Below, in pieces: positions 25,137 to 38,782 of a stretch of DNA of 64,000 bases (position 1 is the stretch's first letter; each line of letters opens with the position of its first letter). The notes beneath the pieces are model-generated. The model was given only the letters and a program-made list of their open reading frames with translations. It was not told the origin of the DNA and searched no databases. The position numbers and the translations under genes were made by a program. This DNA is from Pseudorasbora parva (Eukaryota; Chordata; Actinopteri; Cypriniformes; Gobionidae). Where the stretch lies: the NCBI RefSeq assembly GCF_024679245.1, contig NC_090180.1, positions 14,910,007 through 14,974,006 of the forward strand, read 5' to 3'.

Positions 25137-26860
25137 TAATATTCTTTGAATAGAAAGTTCAGCAGAACAGCATTTTTTTAAATGCAAATCTTCAGTAACA
25201 TTATAAATGTCTTTGCTGTCACTTTTGACAATTTACTGCATGAATAATGAATATGTTTGGTTAGATAAGTGTACTTATTATTTTTTATATTATATTTACA
25301 TTACTGTTCTTCTGACAATCAATAGCCTTATTATAATAGCCCTTATAATAAGTTATATTTACATATGCTTGTAAATGATTTGGACTGAAATGTTTGGAGC
25401 TTACAGTGTCAATATGAACCAGTGCTGTTGTTAAAATATGGTTAGTTTGATTTGAAATCTTTGATGCCCTTTGCATTTAGCGAAACATGCTTATCACGCC
25501 CCTCACAATGTGGCGAGGGATCTGTCCTTATTGACCCATATGTCTATATCGTAGGCCGGATCCTCATCATGTAGTCATTACCTAATGTTGGTTCTCCAGA
25601 GGGCATGAGGCAGTCATCAGTGAATGTCAGGTGTTTTTCCCGACACTGTCTCTGACACATGTTGGCCCTGAGCCAGATCAAGCCGCACCTCTCGCACTCT
25701 AATGGGGCTGATCTGATAACCCTGTAAACCCTCCTCTAATATCCCTTCACCAACACACCGGTCCGATCGAAGCCTGTAAATTTGATCTCCATCTAGCATG
25801 CCGCCGGGCGCAAGCCGCGGCCTCTCCCCCTGCTACTTGTTTCAAAGTCCAGGCCTTCCTGACACATCTGTCAGGAACCCTGTTGAACTTTGACCTCTCC
25901 CACTTGGCCCTGTTATTGATTTCTCTTTTTTTTTCGCCACCTCATCGTGCTCAATCCGGATGAAAGGGGCAAAAGGGAGAATTAGTGAGTGAGACAGGAG
26001 GGACTCGGAGGATGTGGAGCGATCGATGCAGAGTGATTTTGAGCTTACAGCAGCGGAAAAAAATGTAGACAGGTAGAAAATGCTTGAGGCGTGACAGATA
26101 AGCATTAATAGAGCAGGACTTCAGCCGCTGGACAACTACAGTAAAACCAAAAAGAAGGTTGGTTTTCTGAGCGTCATTCTTTGGTTTGGTCAAAAGGTCA
26201 GTCTTTTCGACAGCAACAAGCGGCTGTGAATAAACATGTTCAGTGGTACAATACAGATCCCCAATTCCAAGGATGTTTTTCATTAGTGCGGGTGCAAACA
26301 CCTCCCATGAGGCTTTAGGTCGCACAAATCTCTCCCTCAGTGTGCACTTGTTGAATCACGGCCTGGCTCCGTCAGTCACGTGGCTCAATTGGTCATGGCA
26401 CCTGCTCAGCTAAATAAAGTTTGTCATGGCCCTGTTCACTGGCGCTCCTGGGAGAGCGTGGGCTTGCCTGGAAGCGTATGCTGGGGAAATGCACCACACA
26501 AGCTGATTAGTGTCATATCGCACTTTCTCTGAGCTCATATTTACCGCCTGGCCACAGTGCCCAGACAACCTGCGGCACAGACCGTGTCCACACGGAGGAG
26601 ATGCTCCTGCTACAGGCAGCCTGGCTTGGCTTTTCTTTCACCTGATCTAAAGTGCTGGGCAGTGACACAGAAATGGATAATCATTTTAAAGGATTTTTTT
26701 TGATTGGCTGATTAGAGATTTTTAAAAGGCAAGGCAATTCATAAAGCATTTATTATGTATTTCCTTTTTAAAAGAATTTGATAAATTAATGCCATATATA
26801 ACTTAACTTTATAAAACTTTTTTAGTTTAAATACATTTTTAGTACATTTAAATAATACAT
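25137..26860. promoter_or_regulatory. non-coding; non-repetitive candidate block 25490-26640
   Basis: After about 350 bp of AT-rich sequence, roughly 1.1 kb is GC-balanced and free of repeats, unlike most of the desert. Short minus-strand frames here (25951-26325, 25842-26105) overlap each other and resemble no known protein. The block is a conserved non-coding candidate by composition. Confidence 0.3.
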
Positions 26861-27074
26861 ATGGGACCTGGACCATAAATTAAGGGTACATTTTGAAAAT
26901 GATACATTTTTGATTTATACATCATATGAATAGATTAGCTTTCCATTGATGTATGGTTTGATAGTACAATATTTGGCCGAGATGCTTCTGAAAATCTGGA
27001 ATTTGAGGGTGCAAAAAATTCTAAATATTGAGAATCGCCTTTAAAGTTGTCCAAATCAAGTCCTTAGCAATGCA

Positions 27075-28398
<1,324 letters not shown>

Positions 28399-28541
28399 CA
28401 TGAAACAAGATCTTGACATAATATCCAAATGATTTTTGGCATGAAAGAAAAATTGATAATTTTGATTTTAATTTTGGTTATCGAAAAAATATATACCCAA
28501 GCAACTTATGACTGGTTTTGTGGTCCAGGGTCACATATCAT

Positions 28542-30560
28542 TTTTTATGGTCTGTTATCTTAAACACCCAAAGTGTCAGGTGGTGTAACTGTCCAAATAA
28601 ATGAACAGTCTAAGAAAAATATTAAAAATGGTTTCTTAATAAAAAATTGAAAACTAAATTAAAAATGTACTTGTCAGTGACCCATAAGCTAATGAAATAA
28701 AAGACTATGTTTGGCCATGTTTCTGAACTGACCAATTCACAAAAATGACCCCGTCTTGCACTGAGAATACCCAACCTTACACCTTATATCATGTCCAAGA
28801 AAAATGTGCACTTCAAATTTGGATCTTATAATTGCAGAAAAGGAGTGTGAAGGCACTGACCATGCAGTAAATGTTTTCAAACAGCATATGTGTGACATCC
28901 AGTGAAGTGTAGTATCTGAACTCCATGAATATCCCAGAGAGAAGTCTAAAGCATGCTACATATGCTTAGCAGAGACCCTAATATCTCCAAATCCCTGACC
29001 GTGAACTGATAGAGCAGTTTTATGTATGGATACATGCCTCCCTTCCTCATGATTCGTTCCATAAGCCAGTCCTCACACCTCTACACTTATCCCGACTGTG
29101 ACTGGATTCTGCAATCTCACCCTCCCAGAGCTGTGGATTAATGGGCCCTGGATTTCCTCAAACCTCACAGACGCGTCACTGGAGAAGAAACCCCCACTCA
29201 CACTCAATACCGATATCAAAAATTGGCCCTCGTCCTATTGGCCCTCATTAGAGTGATCCAGAGGCCAAATCCCTCAAGCTGTGAATGATAAAGAGCGTAT
29301 AGCGTCGATCAGGTTTGAGTATATGGGTCCTGACAGTACGGGGGGATTCTCTCGCATGCTTAGGGCACTATCAGGCACGGCCCAAAACTGATCGTAATCC
29401 TCTTAGCTGTCAGCCTTATTAACCAATCGTCCCATTAGACATGAAAGAGAAGCCCACCAATGGGAGTAAATCTTTTCCATGGTGTACATTTTTATTCCAA
29501 TTTTTGGGCTTCCATGGAATTATGACGATTGTGTCACAGTCCCTCAGAGAGACATTTGACATTAATTGCTTTGGACTTCTGCTCTCTTCCTAAATCCTTT
29601 GATAAACTGAAATTTAATTAACATTTCTGCATGGATTTGGGTATTTCTTTCCAGTTACATCTGCCGGTTAATTAAATTTCACATTGTTTGCAACTGTATT
29701 TTCACCTACTATCATTTTTTTTAATATCATTTTCACAGCATGACCGTGAACTAAAGTGTGCAAATGAAACGTGACAGCTGATTGTTTTAAGTGCCGTCTA
29801 TTCCCTCTCCCCTCCTCTGCTGCTCCCCACACTTGGCCACCCTCTCTAGGGGCAGATCAAGCCCAATCCCCCAGTTCCCTGCTAATTGATATTTATGTAA
29901 TTGAGTCAGGCCTGGGATTCCCGTAGAGAGTTAGGTGTTCTCTGTGGCCCTCTGTCTCCAATGGCCTGAGAATCAAATAGATTTTAAAGCTGCAATTATA
30001 AAAGCCCTTGTGTCCAATTCAGAAACACACAGTTTGCATGTGCTGAACTGAAAGGCAACTTTAAGAACTAATGGGGGTTATGGCTGATGTATTCTAGTTC
30101 ACTCCCAGCAGACATAGGCTTTTGGCCTCTGAGACTGAGGGGTGGACGTGTCATATTTAGTTACTTATACGTAGAAATTCCTCCACGTTTTTCAAGCCTG
30201 GGACAATCACATGCTCCCCATATGTTCCCTTGGCTGGAGACAAAAATGTGAACTCGTAAGTAGGATTTGATTCAGACTGAGTTCCAATTTTGAGGACTTA
30301 AGACTGCAAATACAAAATTTAAGACTTTGAATTTATTGCAATTTGACTTTGAGCTTAAGACAAACTACAGCCTAGTTATACTGTGCCTGATAAAATGTCC
30401 AGTCATAACTGACCAGCTGAATCATTTTTTGATAAATTAGGTATGGCCCACTTTACCTGAAAAAATATCTGTCGAGTGCATGAAGTGTTTATTTGGTATG
30501 CCTTAGAAATAACATATTGTATATAAACTATATTTAAATTGAAATATTGTAGCAGGACCT
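28542..30560. promoter_or_regulatory. non-coding; candidate conserved block 28890-30100
   Basis: Mostly non-repetitive. The section 29560-29700 has CCTAAATCCTTTGATAAACT (TCF-like CTTTGAT), GAAATTTAATTAACATTTC and GCCGGTTAATTAAATTTCAC, a compact cluster of homeodomain-type sites. No coding frame is credible. Confidence 0.3.
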
Positions 30561-30841
30561 TAAACAGGGTATATGCAGGAATCCTGAAGTTAATTTCAAT
30601 ACCTTTTTAAGACTTTTTTAAGACCTTCTCAAAATATTTTAAGACCTCATCGCACTTCAAGTTCTAATCAGCAACAAACCTTTAATAAACAGTTGTAGCC
30701 GAATGTAGACTTAAAATCTCTATCATAGGCCAATTTTGTATTGTTTATATTGCATATCTGTTTTACAACGTATGGAGGGCAACACATTACCTAACTGCGC
30801 ATTCCACAAAATACATGACGTCACCCGTAGACAGCGCGCGC

Positions 30842-31864
30842 CAGGGATGGAAATTAACTTTTTTCAAAGTCTACCACTCAATGTTTTTACCAGCCACTTT
30901 TTTGTTTTTAACAAATTAATACTACAAGCTCTACAATACTTGGGCAGTTTATTTAATCTCAAGTCTCAATGAATTCCTGACATTTTCACGATGATTTGTG
31001 GTCTTTTATGGCTTCCAGTTTTATGGTTTTTAGTCCCAAGAATGAAACTATTCGTTCTGGCATCTTTGAAGCGTGTTGACAACATACTGAGCAGAACATT
31101 GTCAGTAGGGATGCACCGAAATCAAAATTCTTGACCGAAACAAAAAAAGAAGAAACCAAAGCCGAAAACCGAAAAATAAAATTCAAACTAGATTGTTTAA
31201 CTCGACCTCACTCATGTGTTCATTAAATAATAAATGTACAGGTCTACTGGCCTGCAGAAAGGTACAGCAATTGAATAAAGTAATCAAATGTAAAATAACT
31301 GCATATTTAACTGTTTAAATGAAAGATTAATCCTTATTAAACTTACAAAAACTATTCAATCAAGAGCATTGTTTAATGTCAAACTAAATATAAGGACATC
31401 CCTCAGGGAGCAGTAAAGGCTACTGCGCCTTTAAGACCTGAGGCAGGGATATGCTCGTCTTTCTCGACTGTGCACACTATACAGTTCACTTAAGGCATAT
31501 TCAGACGATGTCTGCTAGGATACTCATCAAGATGGACATGTTGACATACTTCTTGTGTGAGTTTGTCCATTTAAGCGCAAGACTTGAAAGAGAACTCAAT
31601 ATTTGCGCGCTGTGAGACTCGCGCGCGCTCTCGGATGATGCACAGCATCAGATCTTCTCTCAGCGCGCGCGAGTCTCACAGCGCGTCTTCACGCGAGTGA
31701 TGACGGAGAAAACGACTGGTTATATGCGCACATACGGCAGCACTCGCGTGCACTGAACAAAGTTTACAAAGATGTGAGCTCGGTAGGTGAAGCGAGTTTA
31801 CCCGCCACAACTCAAAATCAGCCGCATTTGGCTGGTGGCGTGGCGGCGCTAATTTCCATCCCTG
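30842..31864. mobile_element. hAT-type non-autonomous element with perfect 8-bp duplication (inner)
   Basis: The ends are CAGGGATGGAAATTA and TAATTTCCATCCCTG, inverted. The flanks are GCGCGCGC at 30834-30841 and 31865-31872, an 8-bp target duplication as made by hAT transposases. It contains a GGGATGCACCGAAATCAAAA word at about 31107, which starts another hAT-like family, so it may be composite. Its 1023 bp hold no intact transposase. Confidence 0.75.
31606..31685. repeat. CpG-rich perfect palindrome (stem-loop)
   Basis: The 24-base arm at 31606-31629 (beginning CGCGCTGTGAGACTCGCGCG) is the exact reverse complement of 31662-31685, with a 32-base spacer. It lies inside the hAT-type element. 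Confidence 0.9.
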
Positions 31865-32119
31865 GCGCGCGCGCTCCGAGCAGATCTCAGACTGAGTACC
31901 CGGTTGTTTTTTAATACTTATGGGGATGAAAATAAATATATTCATAAATACTTTTTGGAGTCAAACTCTTTTGACAAAGCTTGAACAAAATACTTTCAAA
32001 ATTTAAGACTTTATAAAGCCGTGATAAGACTTTTTAATACTTTATAAGGGTCTTAATTTTCCCAAAATTGATTTATCACCTTTTAAGACTTTTCAAGACC
32101 CCGCGGATACCCTGTTAAA

Positions 32120-33225
32120 GTTAACAAAAGTAATAAAGAAAAGAAAAAACATCTAGTAGCCCACTTTACCTGCATTGACTTTAATATCAGGGGTCTCTAG
32201 TACCAGTAGCTTGTGGAATGTTTGGAGGGTATAGCTTGCCAAGACGTATGTCATCCAACCAGTATTTTTTTGTTTGTTTGTTTAAAATCCAGCCATCATT
32301 TTTAATATTATTTTCATTTTAATGTTTAAACAAACAGAAAGTGCATAGTACTCCTAATTTGATTTGTTGTTTGTTATTTGTCGACATAAAACTTTGTGAA
32401 ATGAGTAGTGTATGTCAGTATGGTTTCATATCAGTATCAGTACATTTCCAGCACAATATCTATCAATAACAATATCTATCATTTTGGTCATTATAATCGT
32501 GATATCTGGTGGGTTGGCCCAAATTTTTTTTGAAGTTTGAAGTTTCAGTTGTGTCTGACAAATGAATATACTGGAGTTTGGTTTTGGATGAGCGAGAAGG
32601 AAAACCTGTGGTGATGTAGGTGCTGTTTGATCTTTTTTTAAGGCTTTCTGACCCCAAGACTCTCCAATTCTCTAATTCTCCATCTGGGAGAGTTTTTTCC
32701 ACTCAAATTCTCCTCCTCACCATGCATTAGGACTATATACACGTCCTCTTTCAGCTATTAGCTATTTTATTAAAGCCACTTTCTATTTTGTGAATCTCAA
32801 CAATCTTTTGCTGTACATCTGAACTATATTATTTAATTTTACTCCTTGTGATGGATGATTAAGTGAATTTGGCCTTTGACAGGAAGTCATAGCTGGAAAA
32901 TGTCATGTTCCTAGTCACCCTGCAGTGCTATAAAAATGTAAATATTAATGGGAAAATACTTTGTATATATTTTACTCCAAAAAAATCTAGGGGTGCCAAT
33001 AATTGTGTCCAACGTTTTTGCGAGAAAAACATTTATTTTATAATGTGATTAAAAAAAAACTTGAGAGAGATTATTGTATAACTTGAGCAAAAAGTAGATT
33101 ACAAATGAAATAATAAGGAACCCCGTTCTAGATGGTATGAATATGGGTAGTATGAATTAAATGCAGGTGTACTACAGCCGCCATTTTGTCACATGAAAGG
33201 GTCAGTTGTGTCGCTTCACTCCCAT
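32120..33225. other. non-coding; possible old DNA-element remnant from about 32985
   Basis: No gene. GGGGTGCCAATAATTGTGTC at about 32991 and, opposed in part, GGGGGCAATAATTCTGACCA at about 33425 look like the two ends of a diverged inverted-repeat element of about 450 bp. The rest is AT-rich and unassigned. Confidence 0.35.
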
Positions 33226-33230
33226 TCATA

Positions 33231-33238
33231 CCCCCCCC

Positions 33239-33272
<34 letters not shown>
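33231..33272. repeat. poly(C)-(CA)n tract
   Basis: About 11 C followed by about 16 CA units. Confidence 0.95.
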
Positions 33273-33276
<4 letters not shown>

Positions 33277-33444
33277 CACACCACCATTTCAATTCTTCTT
33301 CTTCAACGAAATTAAATTCTTCTACATCTTTTATGCGATTTAAAAAAAAAATTTTTTTATGAAAGATCAAAAAGATAAACAATGCAAATTAATTTTTTAC
33401 AGCCATTTTTGATTATATTTACCTAGGGGGCAATAATTCTGACC

Positions 33445-34555
33445 ACAACTGAAAGTGACCCAAGTTATTCCAATTTACCTGTATTCACCCTATACAGGTC
33501 ATCTTTATGTAGAAATTCCCAACTTCATTTGAATCATCAACTTTGACAAATAAAATCCCTGGAACTAAAGTGCTGGTTGCATCTTCACTTAAAACTTTAG
33601 ACTTAACTAAAAACTATAGTGACCGAGTGATGAGCTTTAATTATTTGTAATGCAAATTCATAGTAGATGCCTCCTAGCCAAGTAGCTTTATAGTTATTGT
33701 CAATTGTCAGATGCTTGTTATAGTGTGACAGTCACTTCTCAACTGATTATCTCTGGGGTGAGGCTTTTAATTAGATTAAATTAGATGAAGATGTTCAGAA
33801 AAATCCCAGTCTGACAATTTCTTATAAATGGGAGCAAAAGGGTTAAATCCTGAGAGTAGCTGGGTTACACACCGACTCCCTCTGGGGAGATTGTATCATT
33901 AGACAAGATAAACACTGTGTTTTCCTGACTGAAAACTGTGATAATCCTAACAAATTCCCATGAATCTTGGGTATTAATGATGAATAAGTCTTAAATCCTG
34001 GTTTATCTGGCAGCCTTTCCGAGGCTTTGGGAGGAATGCGCAAAATAGGGAAAGCCTCTTGCAAATGTGCTGAATTTGACTTAAAAAAAAAAATACTGAT
34101 AATGCTGTTTTTCCAACGCTGTTTGTTTTTAATCTGAGCTGTCAATTGCTATTGATTCAGTATGGATAAATCTTAAAATTAGGTAGCATTTTAAAGAGAC
34201 TCAATGTATATCCAGTAATTACCATTTTGATTTATCCAAGCCTAATATTCCATGTCACATCATCAATTCTAAAGGAATGTTCACTCTATGGATGATGACT
34301 ACAACAATGAAGTTTTAATAATTGTTCTAATTCCATGGGAATAGGAAAGTTCTTACCAGTACTATGATGACACAATGACATGGGGGAACAATATTGTTGG
34401 AATCACTTTAAAATAAAAATGTTCCAGGTGATACAACGATACAAACTGTGACAGCCAATAAGAATCCACCCAACTTTAAAGAGCTTGCACATTTAAATAA
34501 ATTGAAACAGTTTAAATGTAATAAACATAAAAGTGTGATGGGCTGGATGTTAATA
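33445..34555. other. non-coding, nothing recognised
   Basis: AT-rich sequence. The 100-codon minus-strand frame at 33843-34145 has no recognisable motif and runs over a homopolymer. No transposon ends seen. Confidence 0.4.
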
Positions 34556-34558
34556 CAC

Positions 34559-34790
34559 ACTCTTTAAAACAAAGGTTCTTTATATATGGTTCTATAAAGA
34601 ACCGCCATATAACCTTTCCATTCCACAAACGGTTCTTAATAGTGGAAAAAGGTTCTTTAGATTTTTTTTATGTTTTTCTCACACACACAAAAACCGTTAT
34701 TTTAAGAACTGTCCATTAAAAGGTTCAATTAGGAACCCAAAATGGTTCTTCTTTGGTGCCACAGCGAAACCCCCTTATGGAACCAGGTCT
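34559..34790. mobile_element. AAGGTTCTT-type foldback MITE
   Basis: It begins ACTCTTTAAAACAAAGGTTC and contains AAGAACC, GGTTCTT and GGAACC words in both orientations. The right end is ATGGAACCAGGTCTT. It is the most continuous member of this family in the window. Confidence 0.7.
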
Positions 34791-35110
34791 TAAAGGATTA
34801 GTTAACTTTAAAATGAAAATTTCTTGATAATTGACTCACCCCCCATCTCATCCAAGATGTTCCTGTCTTTGTCTTCAGTCAAAAAGAAATTAAGATTTTG
34901 AAGAAAACATTCAAGGATATATCTCCATATGATGTATTTCAATGGCAATCAACGGGTTAAAGGTCCAAATCAATGCCGTTTCAATGGGCTTCAAATGACT
35001 TTAGATGGATCTGCATTATCAGAGGAATTATCCAGTGAAACCATCAGCCATTTTTAAGAAAAAATTAAAATGTATATAATTTTTAACCATGAATGTTTGA
35101 CTTCAGTGTT
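34791..35110. mobile_element. half of a TTAAAGGATTAGTT-type foldback element
   Basis: TTAAAGGATTAGTTAACTTT directly follows the MITE, with an interior typical of long cyprinid foldbacks (ACTCACCCCCCATCTCATCC, then AAGAAATTAAGATTTTGAAG). The matching opposite arm is missing. Confidence 0.5.
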
Positions 35111-35650
35111 GTGATTCTTCACGGTGTGTGACGTAAGAGAACATAAAGGACAGGTTAACCAAACTGAAAAAACATAAAACTAAATGAGCCTGATCAGAAC
35201 ATTTCCAGAAATGTATTATTTGATGACAATATAATCACTTCACAGTGGTCCATTACGATCTGTCAATCATGGACTCATGCTGTAAAATAAGTTTTGTAGC
35301 TCTCTTCAAATCCGCCAGTGCAGATTCCTCATATACATCCTCTCAGCTCTAAACCAATGTAGTGTGTGTTGACTCGATTATTATCAGGACTGTGTCAAAT
35401 TGTGACACTTGCGCTTAAAATACTTCCAATGAACTTCACTGCAACGCCTCACTGTCTGCGCGCTGTCAGACAAATGTGTACAGTACAGAAGATCTCACAC
35501 ACTGAGGCACCACACATTAAAGGGTCTATAAAATTTCACAACCCCTTGAAAAAATTCCCCTGTACCTGGAAAATAATAAGTACAGTGGCTCTCTGTGTAC
35601 TCTGGATTGTAGGTTGAGGTGCAGTTAAAGTTCAGCCTTTTGCCTTGTTT
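35111..35650. other. non-coding, unassigned
   Basis: No gene or repeat end identified. An 83-codon frame at 35366-35617 has no recognisable protein. Confidence 0.35.
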
Positions 35651-36455
35651 CAATTAAAGGTGCCGTAGAATGAAATTTTTTATTAACCTTGCCATGGTAA
35701 AATAATAAGAGTTCAGTACATGGACATCACATACAGTGAGTCTCAAACACCATTGCCTCCTCCTTCATATGTAAATCTTGTGTATGAAAAACACCATGGA
35801 AAAATAAGTTATTCTCAACATTACGGCAACCGTGACGCAATCGTTGGGGATCATTTATATTTGCATCCGTCCAAACATGTTCATTGTCAGGCAGAACTGA
35901 CGGAACCGAATCATCAGGATCTGGAGGTAAACAAGCGACACTTAAGGGATAGCAAAAACGGCAGCTCTCATGGACACACGTCATGTTCCAGGGTGTGCAG
36001 GGGACGTGAGGACTTTTCTACCTTTTCATAGATAAAAAATGTCAACAGTCATGGTTGATGTGTATTTGGATACCACAACAATTTAATTTAAGACCGTTCG
36101 TTTGTTCAGCCCATTTCAAGCAAGCTTCACTCAGCGTCAATTACAACTGTATTCCTGCAAGCAGTAAGTAGTGATTTTATCCACTTATTGACTGTTTAAA
36201 CAATTTCTGATTAAATTGAAAGTTTCTTAGAGAGACAGCATTGTCTAGATAATGCAAGATGCTTAGGAAACTCCAAGTATCATACAAAACTAAATAGTGT
36301 CTAATGACAGGTTAATATTATTTTGTATTACAAAATACAACCGTAGATACTTTGCTTACAGATCCTTTACTCAATCCTTCAAGCAAACGTCACCTTTTCC
36401 ACCATATAAGTTAAAATGAGTCATTTGACAAGGCTATTCAGTTTGTAAATATATA

Positions 36456-37974
36456 CAGGGAGTGCAGAATTATTAGGCAAGTTGTATTTTTGAGGATTAA
36501 TTTTATTGAACAACAACCATGTTCTCAATGAACACAAAAAACTCATTAATATCAAAGCTGAATATTTTTGGAAGTTTTAGTTTTAGCTATTTTAGGGTGA
36601 TATCTGTGTGTGCAGGTGACTATTACTGTGCATAATTATTAGGCAACTTAACAAAAAACAAATTTATACCCATTGAAATTATTTATTTTTACCAGTGAAA
36701 CCAATGTAACATCTCAACATTCACAAATATACATTTCTGACATTCAAAAACCAAACAAAAACAAATCAGTGACCAATACAGCCACCTTTCTTTGCAAGGA
36801 CACTCAAAAGCCTGCCATCAGTCAGTGTTTTGATCTGTTCACCATCAACATTGCGTGCAGCAGCAACCACAGCCTCCCAGATACTGTTCAGAGAGGTGTA
36901 CTGTTTTCCCTCCTTGTAAATCGCACATTTGATGATGGACCACAGGTTCTCAATGGGGTTCAGATCAGGTGAACGAGGAGGCCATATCATTCGATTTTCT
37001 TCTTTTATACCCTTTCTTGCCAGCCACGCTGTGGAGTACTTGGACACGTGTGATGGAGCATTGTCCTGCATGAAAATCATGTTTTTCTTGAAGGATGCAG
37101 ACTTCTTCCTGTACCACTGCTTGAAGAAGGTGTCTTCCAGAAACTGGCAGTAGGACTGGGAGTTGAGCTTGACTCCATCCTCAACCCAAAAAGGCCCCAC
37201 AAGCTCATCTTTGATGATACCAGCCCAAACCACTACTCCACCTCCACCTTGCTGGCGTCTGAGTTAGACTGGAGCTCTCTGCCCTTTACCAATCCAGCCA
37301 CGGGCCCATCCATCTGGCCCATCAAGACTCACTCTCATTTCATCAGTCCATAAAACCATAGCAAAATCAGTCTTGAGATATTTCTTGGCCCAGTCTTGAC
37401 GTGTCTTGTTCAGTGGTGGTCGACTTTCTGCCTTTCTTACCTTGGCCATGTCTCTGAGTATTGCACACCTTGTGCTTTTGGGCACTCCAGCGATGTTGCA
37501 GCTCTGAAATATGGCCAAACTGGTGGCAAGTGGCATCTTGGCAGCTGCACGCTTGACTTTTCTCAGTTCACGGGCAGTTATTTTGCGCCTTGGTTTTTCC
37601 ACACGCTTCTTGCGACCCGGTTGACTATTTTGAATGAAACGCTTGATTGTTCGATGATCACGCTTCAGAAGCTTGGCTATTTTAAGACTGCTGCATCCCT
37701 CTGCAATATATCTCACTATTTTTGACTTTTCTGAGCCTGTCAAGTCCTTCTTTTGACCCATTTTGCCAAAGGAAAGGAAGTTGCCTAATAATTATGCACA
37801 CTTGATATAGGGTGTTGATGTCATTAGACCACACCCCTTCTCATTACAGAGATGCACATCACCTAATATGCTTAATTGGTAGTAGGCTTTCCAGCCTATA
37901 CAGCTTGGAGTAAGACAACATGCATAACGAGGATGATGTGGTCAAAATACTCATTTGCCTAATAATTCTGCACT

Positions 37975-37978
<4 letters not shown>
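36456..37978 (-). mobile_element. Tc1/mariner transposon, DD37E family B, nearly intact
   Basis: The terminal repeat CAGGGAGTGCAGAATTATTA (36456) is opposed by TAATAATTCTGCACTCCCT (to 37978). TA precedes the left end (36454-36455), and an expanded TA tract starts at the right end. At 1.52 kb it is the expected size for a full-length Tc1 element. The transposase runs on the minus strand and has a single stop. Confidence 0.9.
36766..37761 (-). pseudogene. Tc1-type DD37E transposase with one in-frame stop
   Basis: One frame of 331 codons runs from ATG at 37761 to a stop at 36766, broken only by TAA at 37266-37264 (codon 166). The N-terminus (MGQKKDLTGSEKSKIVRYIA) starts a helix-turn-helix, followed by basic GRKKR at about residue 49. 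Catalytic residues are Asp140 (LWTDE), Asp233 (MQDNAPSH) and Glu271 (NPIENLW). Exactly 37 residues lie between the second and third, so it is DD37E rather than the usual Tc1 DD34E. I recall DD37E vertebrate elements as the TRT group. All catalytic residues survive, so loss of function was probably recent or limited to this copy. Confidence 0.88.

Positions 37979-38024
<46 letters not shown>
37978..38024. repeat. (TA)n microsatellite at the Tc1 right end
   Basis: About 23 TA units begin exactly where the Tc1 terminal repeat ends, as if the TA target duplication expanded. Confidence 0.95.
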
Positions 38025-38028
<4 letters not shown>

Positions 38029-38782
38029 TATTTTTTTAGAACTTAAGTATGATGTTTTTGCATGCTTGTAGTTCAGAGTACATCACAGTTCACTGCGTAG
38101 CCTACATTGTGACTAACATTATATAAACATGCAATATCATTGACGAAAAAAGTAAAGTCTAAAATGTAGTTTAAAAAATAAAAAATTGAACAAAAACCAC
38201 TGGTTTTGGTTTTGTCCAGCGGAAAGAAGAGCGTTCGTGCTTGCGGTTGCAAGATTTCAGAAATTAAATCCCCCAATCAGCTTTTCTGTGAAAAGAACAT
38301 GTATACTATCCGTTGTTTTACATAAATATTTGCAATCTGGCAATCAATTTGCAAACCATACGCATGCAAGCTCTCTCTCTCTCGCGCATGCGTGCAGATG
38401 ATCTGAAAACACCAATAAAGCAGTAAGCTGCATTTTAGCAATCTCCATTTGAGATGTTCTGCTTAAAGTGTCATTCAGCCGGTCTGTGTTCTGTCAGGAC
38501 GGTCAGGACTCAGGAGCCGCTTTGCTGAACAACTGAACTGCTGTGAGCTGTGAGCTGCTGAAATAAGCCAATCAGAGCAGAGCTCTAATTTTAATATTCA
38601 TGATCCTTCCAAATAAGGCAAAAACAGAGCATTAAGTCCCAGGAACAATTTATAGGGTTGTAAATGGACCTGTAAAACTGAATCTGGACAATTTTTGCAC
38701 TTCAATAAACCACATACCCTCTATGTAGATATCAGAGAACAATTTTACATATTGTTTCAAATCATTCTAGGGCATCTTTAAT

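Larger units (their letters stand above)
30565..32114. mobile_element. CAGGG-ended inverted-repeat DNA element (outer)
   Basis: CAGGGTAT at 30565 is opposed by ATACCCTG ending at 32114. TTAAA flanks both sides (30560-30564 and 32115-32119). The arms continue with AAGACTTTTTTAAGACC opposed by CCTTTTAAGACTTTTCAAGACC. It hosts the hAT-type element at 30842-31864. No intact transposase was seen. The superfamily is unassigned; a TTAA-type target is possible. Confidence 0.65.
35653..38782. mobile_element. 3.1-kb inverted-repeat DNA element hosting a Tc1 insertion
   Basis: ATTAAAGGTGCCGTAGAATG at 35653 is opposed by CATTCTAGGGCATCTTTAAT ending 38782, matching at all but two positions. Removing the Tc1 copy (36456-37978) and its AT tract leaves about 1.55 kb without a credible transposase, so it is probably non-autonomous. 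The superfamily is not assigned. Confidence 0.7.
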
